A stretch of DNA of 64,000 nt. It comes from Norana najaformis (Eukaryota; Annelida; Clitellata; Crassiclitellata; Hormogastridae). A model generated the notes under the pieces. The model searched no databases, was not told the origin of the DNA, and saw only the letters and a list, made by a program, of their open reading frames with translations. The stretch covers positions 18,058,150 through 18,122,149 of the forward strand of contig OZ029916.1 of assembly GCA_964023275.1 (NCBI GenBank), read 5' to 3'. Every line of letters starts with the position of its first letter. Position 1 is the first letter of the stretch. Shown in pieces: positions 29,975-39,775 of the stretch. The translations under genes were made by a program, and so were the position numbers.

Positions 29975-32954
29975 TTATGCAACGTGCCTGAACAGTCTCT
30001 GGAAACCACTGTTGATGGTGTTCAGCCACTTGTCTTCCGTTACAAGATGCTTTGGTGCAGAAGCCCTGTCTCTTCCAAATCTCATGTACTTTCCAATGCG
30101 AGGGATTCGTCGGTTGTACGCTCCAGTAGCGGAGCGATCACCATTCTTCCCTGCATAGGCAGATGCTTCCCCATCACCACTTCCACCTACATGTATTAGG
30201 CTTGCATCATATTCTGCAAAAAGTATTTTCCAGAACATTCACTTAAATTGTGCTATATTTTCACATATATGGTGCTAACACGGTAAGAATATTCATTAGA
30301 TCTGCCTCTAAGTGATGCTGATGAAGACAAATGGTTGAAATTTAATTTAGGAAAGATTTGGAAATCTAAAGCAGAAGTTTTATCGAGGCATTGGATTGAA
30401 TTGGGAAAGTGTTCTCCTGCTTAGAATGCCCATTTTTAATTTTTTTTAATCCATTAATTGTCAAATGACTTAATGTTTTGTTATGCATAGTTTACAGCCA
30501 TCCAGCAATGAACAATGTAGATGTTCTTGGAAAAACATGCTACTAAGGTTTAATTTCTTTAAAAAAAGCAACTAAAAGTTCGGTTTTAACAACACAATGG
30601 TAATAATAATCATATAATAACCCAAGAACTTGTGTTGAAACTGTAATAATGCTCAAGACATCAATTTATGGTCACAACTAAGCAAAATCAATGTGCATAC
30701 CAACCTCCAGGGTTAGTCTGGTCAAAATCAGAGAAGATGCAGAAACTGCCTTCAGAGGAAATGAGACCAGGCAAGATGGGTTTTTAGTCAAGATCTAATC
30801 TAATTTAATCTAAGATTAAGGTGATAGATAAACTCATCGTTATCATAATGCCCAAAGCATCAGTCAATAATTGCTTCAAGTGAAAATCACAGTCAAAATC
30901 ATAATTCGTTGGAGAAGCCGGGTCGAATTCCAATAGATCAGAGAACCAGAAGCCAGGCAATAGCGGACAAGCAAGATGCTACAGAGGGTAAAAAAGAGGC
31001 TTGGGGCCTTTCCAAAGGGCTCAAAACGTTTAATCTGGATAATTAATCCACAAAGCTACAGAAATAAAATGAATTTGTGTTTGCCCACTTTAAAGACCAA
31101 TAAAGATTTGGAAGTGCAAAAGTTTGCCAGAAGAGAGTCTCAGAGTCTGGGCACAGCAACAGAAAAGGTATGCTCACCAAAAGCTGTCCTTGTCCTCGGC
31201 ATGGTCAGAGTGAGACTGTAAGAGGACCTGGTCGAGTAGTTACAGGTCTCGGGAGTCAGCATGAGACAAAGATAGTGAGGCTGGATAAAATTTAGAACTT
31301 AGCAAACAATTAGACAATCTAAAAATTTATTCCCTTTTCTGTTGTTCTGTTGGTAGCCATAGCAACGATTTTAGGACATGAGATATATACTAATACTTAG
31401 GAGTTTTAGCCATGGTTCTCGGCTGTGTTTCTGACCCTTTGAAGTTTCATCAAGTTAGCTCTTGATATGCTAGTGAGAAACAAGTTACAATAGTCAAGAT
31501 GGCTGGAGACCAGAGCATTTGTCAGATAAATCAAGGGAGAAAAAAGGACTGGTGTCTAAATCTTCAAATACCATGAATGTGGCTAAATCTTCAAATACCA
31601 TGAATGTGGCTAAATCTTCAAATACCATGAATGTGGCTAACCTACATATCAAATTAATGTGTACATTGAAGGTTAGGTTAGGGTTAACAATACATTAGCT
31701 TAGTCCAGTCTTGTCTATTCTAGTCACACTCTCTCTCGTCTCGCGGTACCTCATATAATCAAATGATGCTAATTTAATGGGTATCATCGTGAGGTAATTC
31801 AATAGGTATCATCATCAGGTAGCACTGCTGTGGTTCCTGCTTTCTTCTCATCTTCAGTGGTCACATAGATTACTAGAATAAGGCATTTATTCGTTTACCC
31901 ATCTGGGTAAAGTTTGCCATCAAATTCCACTGCTGCTGAAATCCCATCTTCTGTGATTTATGCACGTCTCAAGATCACTCCCACTGGTTGCCTGTCAGTC
32001 TCCTCCGGAATTAATATTTTATGCTTCTTTACTCGTTATTATCTGTGGCCAGAATTCTTGTTTTAAATCATTGCATGCATTGTTCAACCTCCTCTGCTCT
32101 TCTGTTTTGACTCTCTTGTTTGGCTATCTCTAGTCTAACACTGTCAAAATCTCAAGATTATGAATACGATTAGTCTTCAGGCAGGATGAGCTTCAGCATT
32201 CATGTTTCAGGACTTTCAATGCACAGCACAGGGCCTTTGGTTAGAGGTGCTGGGTTGGTACTGTTGCGCCTTTGTCCCATTTGCTGTTTGCACACAGTTG
32301 ACTGCAGTAAAATGTTACAGCTAACTGCCCTTTGGACTAACCTAATTCTTGTAAGTAAATGTAAATGTATACATTTTTCTATAGTGACTGTATGGCCTCG
32401 ACCCTGCTCATTTTTCAATGAAATGATCAGGCGAGATCTTTCACCACTGCTGCCCATTTGAATGGGTGTCAGGCCATTTAAGGTGCCCCTGTACGGACCA
32501 TGTTAGCCTGAGATTAAAATCTTTTAAATGTAGCCACTTACCATATGTGATCCAGCTTCCTAAAGCACAGAGGTGCCTTGACATATGTCGCTTTAACCGA
32601 TGTAGCTTACCACGCAGGCAAGTAGCCATACTTCTGATGGTTTTTCCACAGATGCAATATATAAATTCACAATACAATATATAATAGTGTGTGGTGACAC
32701 ATCTATCTCAAACAGGCTACTATAAACATGTAGGATCACAAAATCAAACCTCTTCTCGTCTGTGGAACAACTGGTTTTGTTTGCAGAATTGTATCACACA
32801 AGAGACCATCAGTCTGACAGATTCGCAAAAGCTTTTGATTTGGTAGGAGGCCTTGTAGGGATCTTGAAGAAGAGGCGGTTGGTGGATAGGTCAATTCCAT
32901 CAGTAGAACCAGGATCACAACAGAGTCCAGCCTCATCCTGGTCGATCTCCTCAT
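29975..32954 (-). CDS. secreted neuropeptide-like precursor (MRF-amide type)
   Basis: Two - strand coding exons join in phase 1: 32954-32750 (donor AGAG|GTTTGA) and 30213-29975 (acceptor TTTTGCAG|AATATG), giving 147 residues. Residues 1-29 look like a signal peptide: a basic start, the core 'VVILVLLMEL' and a small-residue end at 'TASS'. ATG at 32954 is used; a second in-frame ATG seven codons in would also leave a signal peptide. A 37-residue segment with C46 and C53 ends at dibasic R67-R68. After an acidic, Gly-rich spacer comes R103-R104, then IPRIGKYMRF, then G115-R116, the layout of an alpha-amidated peptide. A 31-residue tail containing 'WLNTINSGFQRLF' follows. An acceptor-like 'ttgcatttag' just upstream of the ATG suggests a 5' non-coding exon. 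I do not recognise an orthologue. The K-[FY]-M-R-[WF]-amide end resembles ambulacrarian luqins and the HMRF-amide end of sulfakinins, but the precursor layout differs. Confidence 0.72.
30071..30106 (-). other. predicted amidated peptide IPRIGKYMRF-NH2
   Basis: Codons for residues 105-116 read I-P-R-I-G-K-Y-M-R-F-G-R. They are preceded by R-R (prohormone convertase site) and followed by D-R. Gly115 would donate the amide and Arg116 the cleavage site. An alternative reading uses the internal G-K as a second amidation site, giving IPRI-amide and YMRF-amide. Processing is inferred from known convertase and PAM rules. Confidence 0.65.
30630..31560 (-). repeat. LINE family C (minus), long copy
   Basis: Sequence similar to the LINE C 3' region appears in reverse orientation: 'tctaatctaatttaatctaa', 'atcataatgcccaaagcatc', 'ttcgttggagaagccgggtc', and further 'agttacaatagtcaagatgg', matching the copy at 10262-10965. 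The copy lies in the intron of the peptide gene. The frames are broken. Confidence 0.6.
31556..31636 (+). repeat. 27-bp tandem repeat, three copies
   Basis: Three identical 27-bp units (31556-31582, 31583-31609, 31610-31636) contain 'cttcaaataccatgaatgtg'. They lie at the end of a LINE C copy. Confidence 0.9.
31960..32160 (+). pseudogene. LINE RT fragment (sense)
   Basis: The frame shows 'HWLPVSLLRN' with surrounding degraded sequence, the 'HWLP' motif typical of the C-terminal region of CR1/L2-like reverse transcriptases. It is a short, frameshifted fragment. Confidence 0.4.
32351..32613 (-). repeat. dispersed repeat D, copy 1 (minus)
   Basis: About 260 bp are shared with 55048-55293: 'gtaaatgta' tail, 'gtatggcctc', 'tttgaatggg', 'tagcctgagattaaaatct', 'gccttgacatatg' and 'ctttaacc'. 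On the - strand it starts with an A-box-like 'tagctcgttgg' (second copy) and ends in a catttacattta tail, the plan of a tRNA-related SINE. The copy lies in the peptide gene intron. Confidence 0.65.
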
Positions 32955-33819
32955 TTGTAATTCTTTAACAACTAAATGCAATAAGGTTTACTGGACAAAA
33001 GGTCTGTCAATTAACTGCATTATAGTATAATAAAAAAGACAGAAAGGATTCAGTTTTATAAACAATAAACAGTTCAAAAACTATTTTAGTAGGTCCAGTT
33101 AATTGGCTTCATTTTTAACGACCCACTTTTACAACTGCCACTGCATCTGCAATCCACTGAGGGTTTGAGTTGAATTGCATTTGATTGACTTAAAGAAACA
33201 TGGCTGAAATTCTCGAGTACTTGTGTACTAAAACTACTCAATTCTTGTTTTGAACTGAGTTCTTGTGAGTACTTGAGCACTCGCTGCAGCCCCAGCCACC
33301 AGTTGCCACCAAGGGCACATTGCAGGCCAGCAGCTGGCCCAATAAACATGGCTTTCTGGGAGGCAATATCTCTGGTTCCATCCTGACTGATCGTGTGAGA
33401 CTACAGGGCAACACTTTTGTGAGGTATGTAAACGGTGCTGTATCGTGTTGTTCATACATACATACACATATACATACATACATACATACATAGGCAGATC
33501 CAGAGGTCCAATTCAGACATTACCTGTATTTGATTTTGGGCATGCCATGGAGTTGGTACCTCAAACTGGTTAGGGTGAGGGTGATTCACTAAACATATAA
33601 AATGAGCCATGATAAAACTGGAAACTAAAAGAACTTATAAAAACAGGGAAACTACATTACAAAAAAAGAAAAAACTAAGAAAATAAAAATGTCACGCAAA
33701 AATCTATGGAAACTAGGAAAGTTCACGAAAAACTGAAGGAAAACAAAAAAAGTCATAAAAATGCAACAAAGCAAATAAGGTCATCAGAAAACAAACATTC
33801 AACTGCCAGGGCCATAACC
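32955..33819. other. upstream region of the peptide gene
   Basis: No coding sequence is recognised. It holds an ACAT/ATAC microsatellite at 33450-33492 and adenine-rich sequence at 33640-33790. The promoter and first exon of the peptide gene could lie here or further right; I cannot locate them. Confidence 0.3.
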
Positions 33820-34315
33820 AAATCACTGAAATTCCAAACATATCACCTCCTTATTGCAATCGTTGCAACGGCTTCCTATTGCATAGAAAGTCCAATTTAC
33901 AATTTATATCATAGTTTACAAGGTAATACTCAATGACCAGCCAACTTATCTTGTCTTTGCTACCCCTCTGACTCACAGATAACACACTTGGCCATAGGAT
34001 TATTTACTCTTATTGTACCCCAACCCAGAATGAAATTTGGTCCTACCCATCCTCAGTTGCTGGTCCAAGCCTCTGGAATTCACTACCTGTCTGTCTGCTC
34101 TCCTTGTTCTGTGATGCCATTTAGGTTTGGGATGAAGTCTGTTCTCTTTTTGGACTGGTTTTCTTCCCATCATCTGGGTTCTGGCGCCTTGTGGATTTTG
34201 CTGGTTCGTTCCAGTGGATTGTTATTTTGGAATGTGGTTTAGCAATCATCAAATACTGCTTTGTACATTATGATAACAGCACCATAGAAGCCACAGAACT
34301 TCAGATTAGATTCTA
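33820..34315 (+). pseudogene. LINE family C 3' portion (sense)
   Basis: Degraded frames show 'PIA', 'VQFTIYIIVYKV' and 'DQPTYL', as in the 'LHWLP...I..K....VYK.L....P.YL' stretch of CR1/L2 reverse transcriptases. It is followed by 'tacattatgataacagcacc' and 'agattagattc', the sense version of the LINE C terminus seen reversed elsewhere. This ties the LINE C 3' end to an RT ORF. Confidence 0.55.
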
Positions 34316-36590
34316 CCAAAAATCTCGGACACTGAAAAAGGTTGTCAAATATTTTTCAGCTTACTAAAACATCGGCACGGTAAAATGGCTGAAGTTAAGC
34401 ATGACATTTCTCATTTGTCCACCCCTTTGTAAACTTCTGGCTCCACCTCTGATGCTGTCTTCAAAAATAGTTAAGACTCATGAGGAAAATCACATGGTAT
34501 ATCCAGAAATTTTTAAAACAAATCTGTGCTCTTGTGTTTAACATAAGACAATCAGCTAGCTTCTGAAGAAACTCCATATTCCACACCAGGCAACCCAAGT
34601 ATTCCTAGTATAATTAGTTTTCCCTTTCAATTAGCCAATGTAACATTATGTTATCGGTATGTCCATCAGCCTGTCATTGGAATACAGGCAAAACAAGTGA
34701 GCTATAACTTGCTGCACTCATTACAGTTCATATGCGGCACTCAATAGATGAAGTTATTGGTTCTGACTTTGAGTTCTTTCTCTTTCTGTTCGTGTTTCTC
34801 TCTTCCGACTGCCATTCTGTATTGGGTGCTCTAGCCATCTTCAGCTGGTCTTATATATTTCACCTAGTAAGGGAACTGAATAACTATGTCCGCAAATGAA
34901 GTATGGTGTTATTTCAGTTTTATGCTGTTGAATGTTTTGGAATTAGCCTTACCAAAGCAATATTCATAGTGCAATACATTTTCAGTATGTTCATCATACT
35001 CGTCCACAAGTTACTTTACTAGAAATGTTATTATGCTGCATGATATTATAAAGTAAGCTTCGCTTGGTACATTGTGAAACTTAGTTAATTACTAGACAAT
35101 TAATATAGCATCTTTTTTGGTACTTCATAAAAGCACTGCCGGTGCTAGCTTAAGTGACATTAATGTCGTTAAGAACAAAAAGTTCATTAGTATGCATACA
35201 ATGCTCAGACAACAAGAAGAATCACCACTGGTGTGATCTTTTTTAATCTTTTAAGTGTCTCATATAGCTTACATACTTATGTGAACGCATAGGTATGTAA
35301 GTAAATTAAAATTTATATTCAACTTGCTGAACTTATTACATAACCAAAGGAACCAAAGATTGTATTAATTTACTTGAGGGACTGATGCTACAGCCACTAA
35401 TTTAAAAATAAAGCCAACGCTTATTATCTGTGCTTCATTTGGGATGTTTCATATTCACTCTAGATTGTGTAGCAAAGCTGACTCGGTACTAACCAGTTTC
35501 AAGTGGGTTTGGTGTCAGTTTCAGTTTCCCTATATAATTAACTGCTAAACTTGGCATTGGTGAATAAGCTGATATTCTTGACAAAGCTTCTATGTAGGAC
35601 TGAGATTTTTTTGGATTTAAACATATTGCGGTGTCTATTGATGGTTGCTATGATCTTTCTACATCTACCATTAGTCTTCATATATTAGTCTTCAATATTA
35701 GTCTTCATGTCACAAACCATGACACTGGAATATTAAATAATTCTTATGCTAACTTACAGAATGAAGCCCACAATGTGCAACACATTGTGGGACATAGTCT
35801 GCATTTTTATCAGCACCTGATAAAAAATCAGTCGACAGATGCCGTGCTGATCTCACGGTTAGCCTTTATGGCAAAAATATGTAAAACAAATGAGAATATG
35901 AAATCAGCCTCCAGCTAACTGTTGCCTATAGTCAATGGAATGGAGATTTAGTAGACCTTCCGGACTGTGCACTGATTCCAGCAGATGACGTAAGGTCATA
36001 CAGGGCTCAACTAAACCAAAGAGCTGAATATCTTCAGTGAAAGTCTCCCATCAGCCACTTGCAATCCTTCTACAATCAACTGCAATGATTCCTAAGAGCA
36101 GACAATAGTGTGGGTAGATTGCATGAATTGATATTGAAAACTCAGTATGTGACCACACTGGTTTCTATTAACCTGGCTGCAAAATTGTATTTGTAGATAT
36201 TATACATAATGTGGTTTACACTCATAGGTTATAATTACGATTATCTGCAGTGTTAATTCACTCATTGCATGCACACATTTCAACCTAAGTTTGGGTTAAG
36301 GAAAGCCCATGGCTTTACTCCAACTATGAAGGAGAGGAGGGTCCATGGCCGGGACCATGGCCGGATTGGGCCCCTGGATCTAACCTTGGGCATATTATAT
36401 CAACACTGAAACATTTTAGGCATAAAACCTAAACTTAAAATCTGTTAATAAAACCGTGATCCCGTAATCAATTATGGCTATATCGCTTTTATTTGCTTGC
36501 ATACCTTTCGATTCGTTGCAAAATAGCACACTCTCCAATACAGCAAGAACTGACTGTATGTACCTATTTAAAAGTACTTAAAATACCTGT
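34316..36590. other. intergenic, few recognisable elements
   Basis: No gene is recognised. There are small hairpins at about 35768-35792 (11-bp arms 'cccacaatgtg') and 35815-35837, and three close copies of 'attagtcttca' at about 35668-35708. A 95-codon frame at 35631-35918 spans these and has no family signature. Confidence 0.35.
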
Positions 36591-37960
36591 TGACAATTGA
36601 CTTCTTTCCAGCCGACTTTTAATATCGTCGTAGAAATGTAACCGTCTGGTTAAGCGCAACGCATCAACGCCAGCAGCAGAATCAGACGACAGACTTCAAA
36701 GAGCAAGCGATGCTAATTTACCTCCAGATCCGAGCAGAATTTTACACGGTATCAACGACTCCGCGACAACAGCCCGCAGCACCGTTTGGAATTGCAGCCG
36801 TCCAGGATATCGTTTTCTCCTGCCTCCGTAGCTGGTCGTGACGCGCCATCGCGTCTGATAGCCGCCTTAAAAGTTCCGCGAGCCATGGCGTCTGGCGTGG
36901 AACGACGCGCTCAGCTGAACGACAGAACTGCGTGAACAACAGGTTCCGCACAACCATTCTGAATAATGCACCACAGGTGACGACGGGCTAATGTGCTTTG
37001 ACACCATCCCTCGTTTGTCGCCGTGAAATCTGCTCCTCAGTTCTAACTGACTGTGACGGCTGCCCTTATAGTGCCGGATTCAGCGGCTGTGGATGATGAT
37101 GTCGGCTGATTTTGTCTCTTCTGCAGACTCCTCTGAGCATACAAGCAAGGTCCAGCTACGCACCTATGGTGGGAATAGAGGCGTAGTGCAATTATGATAT
37201 CCGGTTGCGGCTGCAGCGTGCTCCCACCTCGTGGATGTGATACCAGAACTTGCAGCTTTCGTGCACTGATGCAATACGAGCCAATATTCTGCACTACGAT
37301 TTGAGCCGCTGCAGGACGCTGTCTGTTATTAGACATTTCATTAATTATACACACAGCCTATTAATCCGAATCGCAACAAATCTTAAACTCCATTGAAGTT
37401 CATTCAATCAATGCAAAATTAATACGTCAAGAAGTATGGCATCCAGTGTTTAGCGACATCTCGTGGTTGCCTGCTAGGCCGTTGATATCGGCCTTACCTT
37501 ACATCTTCTGCTGAAACGAGCACTCATCTTTAATACGGCAACGATTGAGTATAACGTGCTTAATATAAACAGGTGATTTGATAACACGTCTAGTAGACTT
37601 CATCGACCCCAAGACTAGTTGTACGTATGCTGCCTGCGATCGGGAGATCTTGGATCTGTGAGGCAATTAATGGTGAAGCAAAGTTCTTGGCCGTCAATCA
37701 CACGGTGAGGTTTTACGACCAATCGGCCTGCTAATGACGATTGCGTGTTTTGCACAGTCTGCAGGTGACCTGAGGGATATCCCGATGACGCTGCGCCTTA
37801 ATCCGCTACCTGCGAGGGAGTGCCAGTCGGTCGTTCTTCGCCTATGCAACACAGACCAGGAACTCTGAACATGGCGTCAGCTGTGAACTCTGGATGAGAC
37901 TCAACTGGGTCGGCTATACGTGTGCGCGGGAACCAGCCAGTGACGACTTTTACAGTCACA
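36591..37960. promoter_or_regulatory. CpG-dense block, possible CpG island or GC-rich TE
   Basis: CG dinucleotides are visibly frequent ('gacgcgccatcgcg', 'ccgcgagccatggcg', 'gcgtggaacgacgcgc'), unlike the AT-rich flanks. It could be a promoter for the peptide gene on the - strand (4 kb away) or for a distal first exon of BCL2L13 on the + strand. Against this, a - strand frame at 36957-36742 has 'RQTPWLAELLRRL', a pattern like the APW block after LINE endonuclease domains, so it may be a young retrotransposon fragment. Confidence 0.3.
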
Positions 37961-38058
37961 GGAGCTCTATTTGTTTTCTATTCATAACTTATGTTAGAAA
38001 ACGTAGACATGCAATACTTTTGTTATGTAGATGAAACAGGTTATATAAATGTTTGGAT

Positions 38059-38166
38059 GCATGCATACATACATACATTCAAACATACAAACAAACATAT
38101 ATACGTGCATAGAACAATGCATACATGCATACATATATAGGCCTACATACATACATACATACATAG
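38059..38166. repeat. ACAT/GCAT microsatellite
   Basis: This is an impure tetranucleotide run of acat and gcat units. Confidence 0.8.
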
Positions 38167-38326
38167 TCTACGATTCATGCTCACGATTTTCTGCTGGAAC
38201 GTGCTTCAGTTACCTGCACCACCTCGGCATACATTATATATACCCCGGGTTTTATTTTCCACTTATTGTGTTTTTCTGCCCTCGGAGATATGCAGTTGCC
38301 GCACTTCCACACATTGATTTGACATT

Positions 38327-39330
38327 GCATTCATTCATTCATTCATTCATTCACTCACTCATTCATTCATTCAGTTATTCATTCGTTCATTCATTCAAAA
38401 CATTTATATAGACTCCTTCAAGTTATTTACACAGAGGTGCTCTCAGCCGAGCCCGGGTAAGACAGCACATTCAGGTGTTTCAACCCTAGCTAAAAGGACA
38501 TGCAAAACAAGAGGGTGACCTTTCCAGGTGGATGGCCCAACCACCGAAAATGGCGACGTTGCATTGTCGAAGTGTGTGCGAAGGGAACAAGTTCACGTCG
38601 GGTCGTGGGGTCGCCGCCAGCCAAACCCGAAAAGGGGCAACAAAGTTCAGGCAAATAGGCAAGCACATCCCCAACTGGCATCGCCAGACCCCCATTGAAA
38701 CCTCAGTGCGCTTCGAAACCGGAAGCCTATGAAGTACGTCATATATGTACAGTAATGCGATAGACATTCAAAGTTGGATATGCCACCAACAGGCCTTGCA
38801 GCTGCGCGCAGCACGCCTTCAGGCAATGGACCCCAAAAGACAGACCCGCACAGATGGCGCTACACTACGCAGTGCTGCTAATGAAAGCGTGAAGAAGAGT
38901 AATTGCAGCACTGGGTGAAAGAGACCGAAAAATGACTCGCAGTTAGCGCATCTGATAAAGCAAGCGCAACAGACGAGATTTAGTTGCTCATAGAGAGAGA
39001 GACAGAGAGAGAGAGAGACAGAGAGACAGAGGGAGAGACACACACACAGACACAGACAGACAGACAGAGAGAGACAGAGACAGGCAGACAGACAGAGACA
39101 GACAGACAGACAGAGACAGACAGACAGAGACAGACAGACAGAGACAGACAGACAGAGACAGACAGACAGACAGACAGAGTGAGTAAGTTCCCGGTCTAGA
39201 ATAATCATAAGATTGCGCCCGGAAGTAGAGAAGAGAAAGTGAAGGAAGTCAGCGGCTATGGTAAAAGAGTCTATTTTCCTCACTTGCTGCCTGTCGTATA
39301 AACTGCGTTTTGGATGAACGGAGGCGCAGA
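38327..39330 (-). pseudogene. LINE (GAAT tail, minus) split by a microsatellite
   Basis: Read on the - strand, the frame holds '[12 protein letters not shown]' (compare 'LGVVLDRELS' in family A), then after the insert 'LLYQMR', '[17 protein letters not shown]', later 'PTTRRELVPFAHTSTMQRR', and ends in 'gaaggagtctatataaatg' with a (GAAT)n tail at 38397-38327. A (GACAGA)-type microsatellite (38990-39180) sits inside the RT-encoding region, exactly between the 'DREL' and 'LYQMR' motifs. Stops and shifts make it non-functional. Confidence 0.65.
38990..39180. repeat. (GACAGA)n microsatellite within the LINE
   Basis: Nearly 190 bp of gaca/gaga units. It generates long Cys/Leu/Ser or Thr/Glu/Arg frames that are not genes. 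Confidence 0.9.
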
Positions 39331-39664
39331 CATTATTGTACAATACCCAAGCGCCATCATAGCCTGCTGCATTGTAGCCACTGAAGTAAGGACATCAGCT
39401 GAGACCGAGATGACACAAGAGATCGAGCAGAACGTACATATGCAGAAGAGAGTTCTGGACTCTTTGGCGTTTCTTCGTATTTGACTTTTTCATACCGGTA
39501 ATAAGTAGGCTAATCAAGGTAACTGAAGAACGATGCATTTGCCAGATACATCCTCGAGGGCCTGGAGACATAACGCTTAATTCTATGTATGTCACGGATA
39601 TACATGTATGACGACTTACGAATACCATTTACATAGTCAGTGAGAGACACAATTGCTTATCCAC

Positions 39665-39775
39665 AGCAGGCTGCTGTGGCTTGGTTTTGGTGCGCCATCG
39701 GTTGATGCCTTGTGCATTAGACATCGTGAGCTTGAATAGCTGAAAGTTGCTAATTACTGTTACAAATTACAATTG
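39665..39775 (+). repeat. LINE family C' 3' end (sense)
   Basis: 'gtgcgccatcggttgatgcc' and 'ttgtgcattagacatcg', ending 'ctaattactgttacaaatta', is the complement of the terminus at 14100 and 61325. Confidence 0.6.

Noticed and set aside
29975..30213. Assigning the peptide precursor to luqin
   Set aside because: The K-[FY]-M-R ending is suggestive, but luqin peptides lie right after the signal peptide and the precursors carry a C-terminal cysteine pair, neither of which is present here.
38819..39343. A 174-codon minus frame full of CLSV repeats
   Set aside because: The centre is translated microsatellite; only the flanks are meaningful, as LINE RT fragments.
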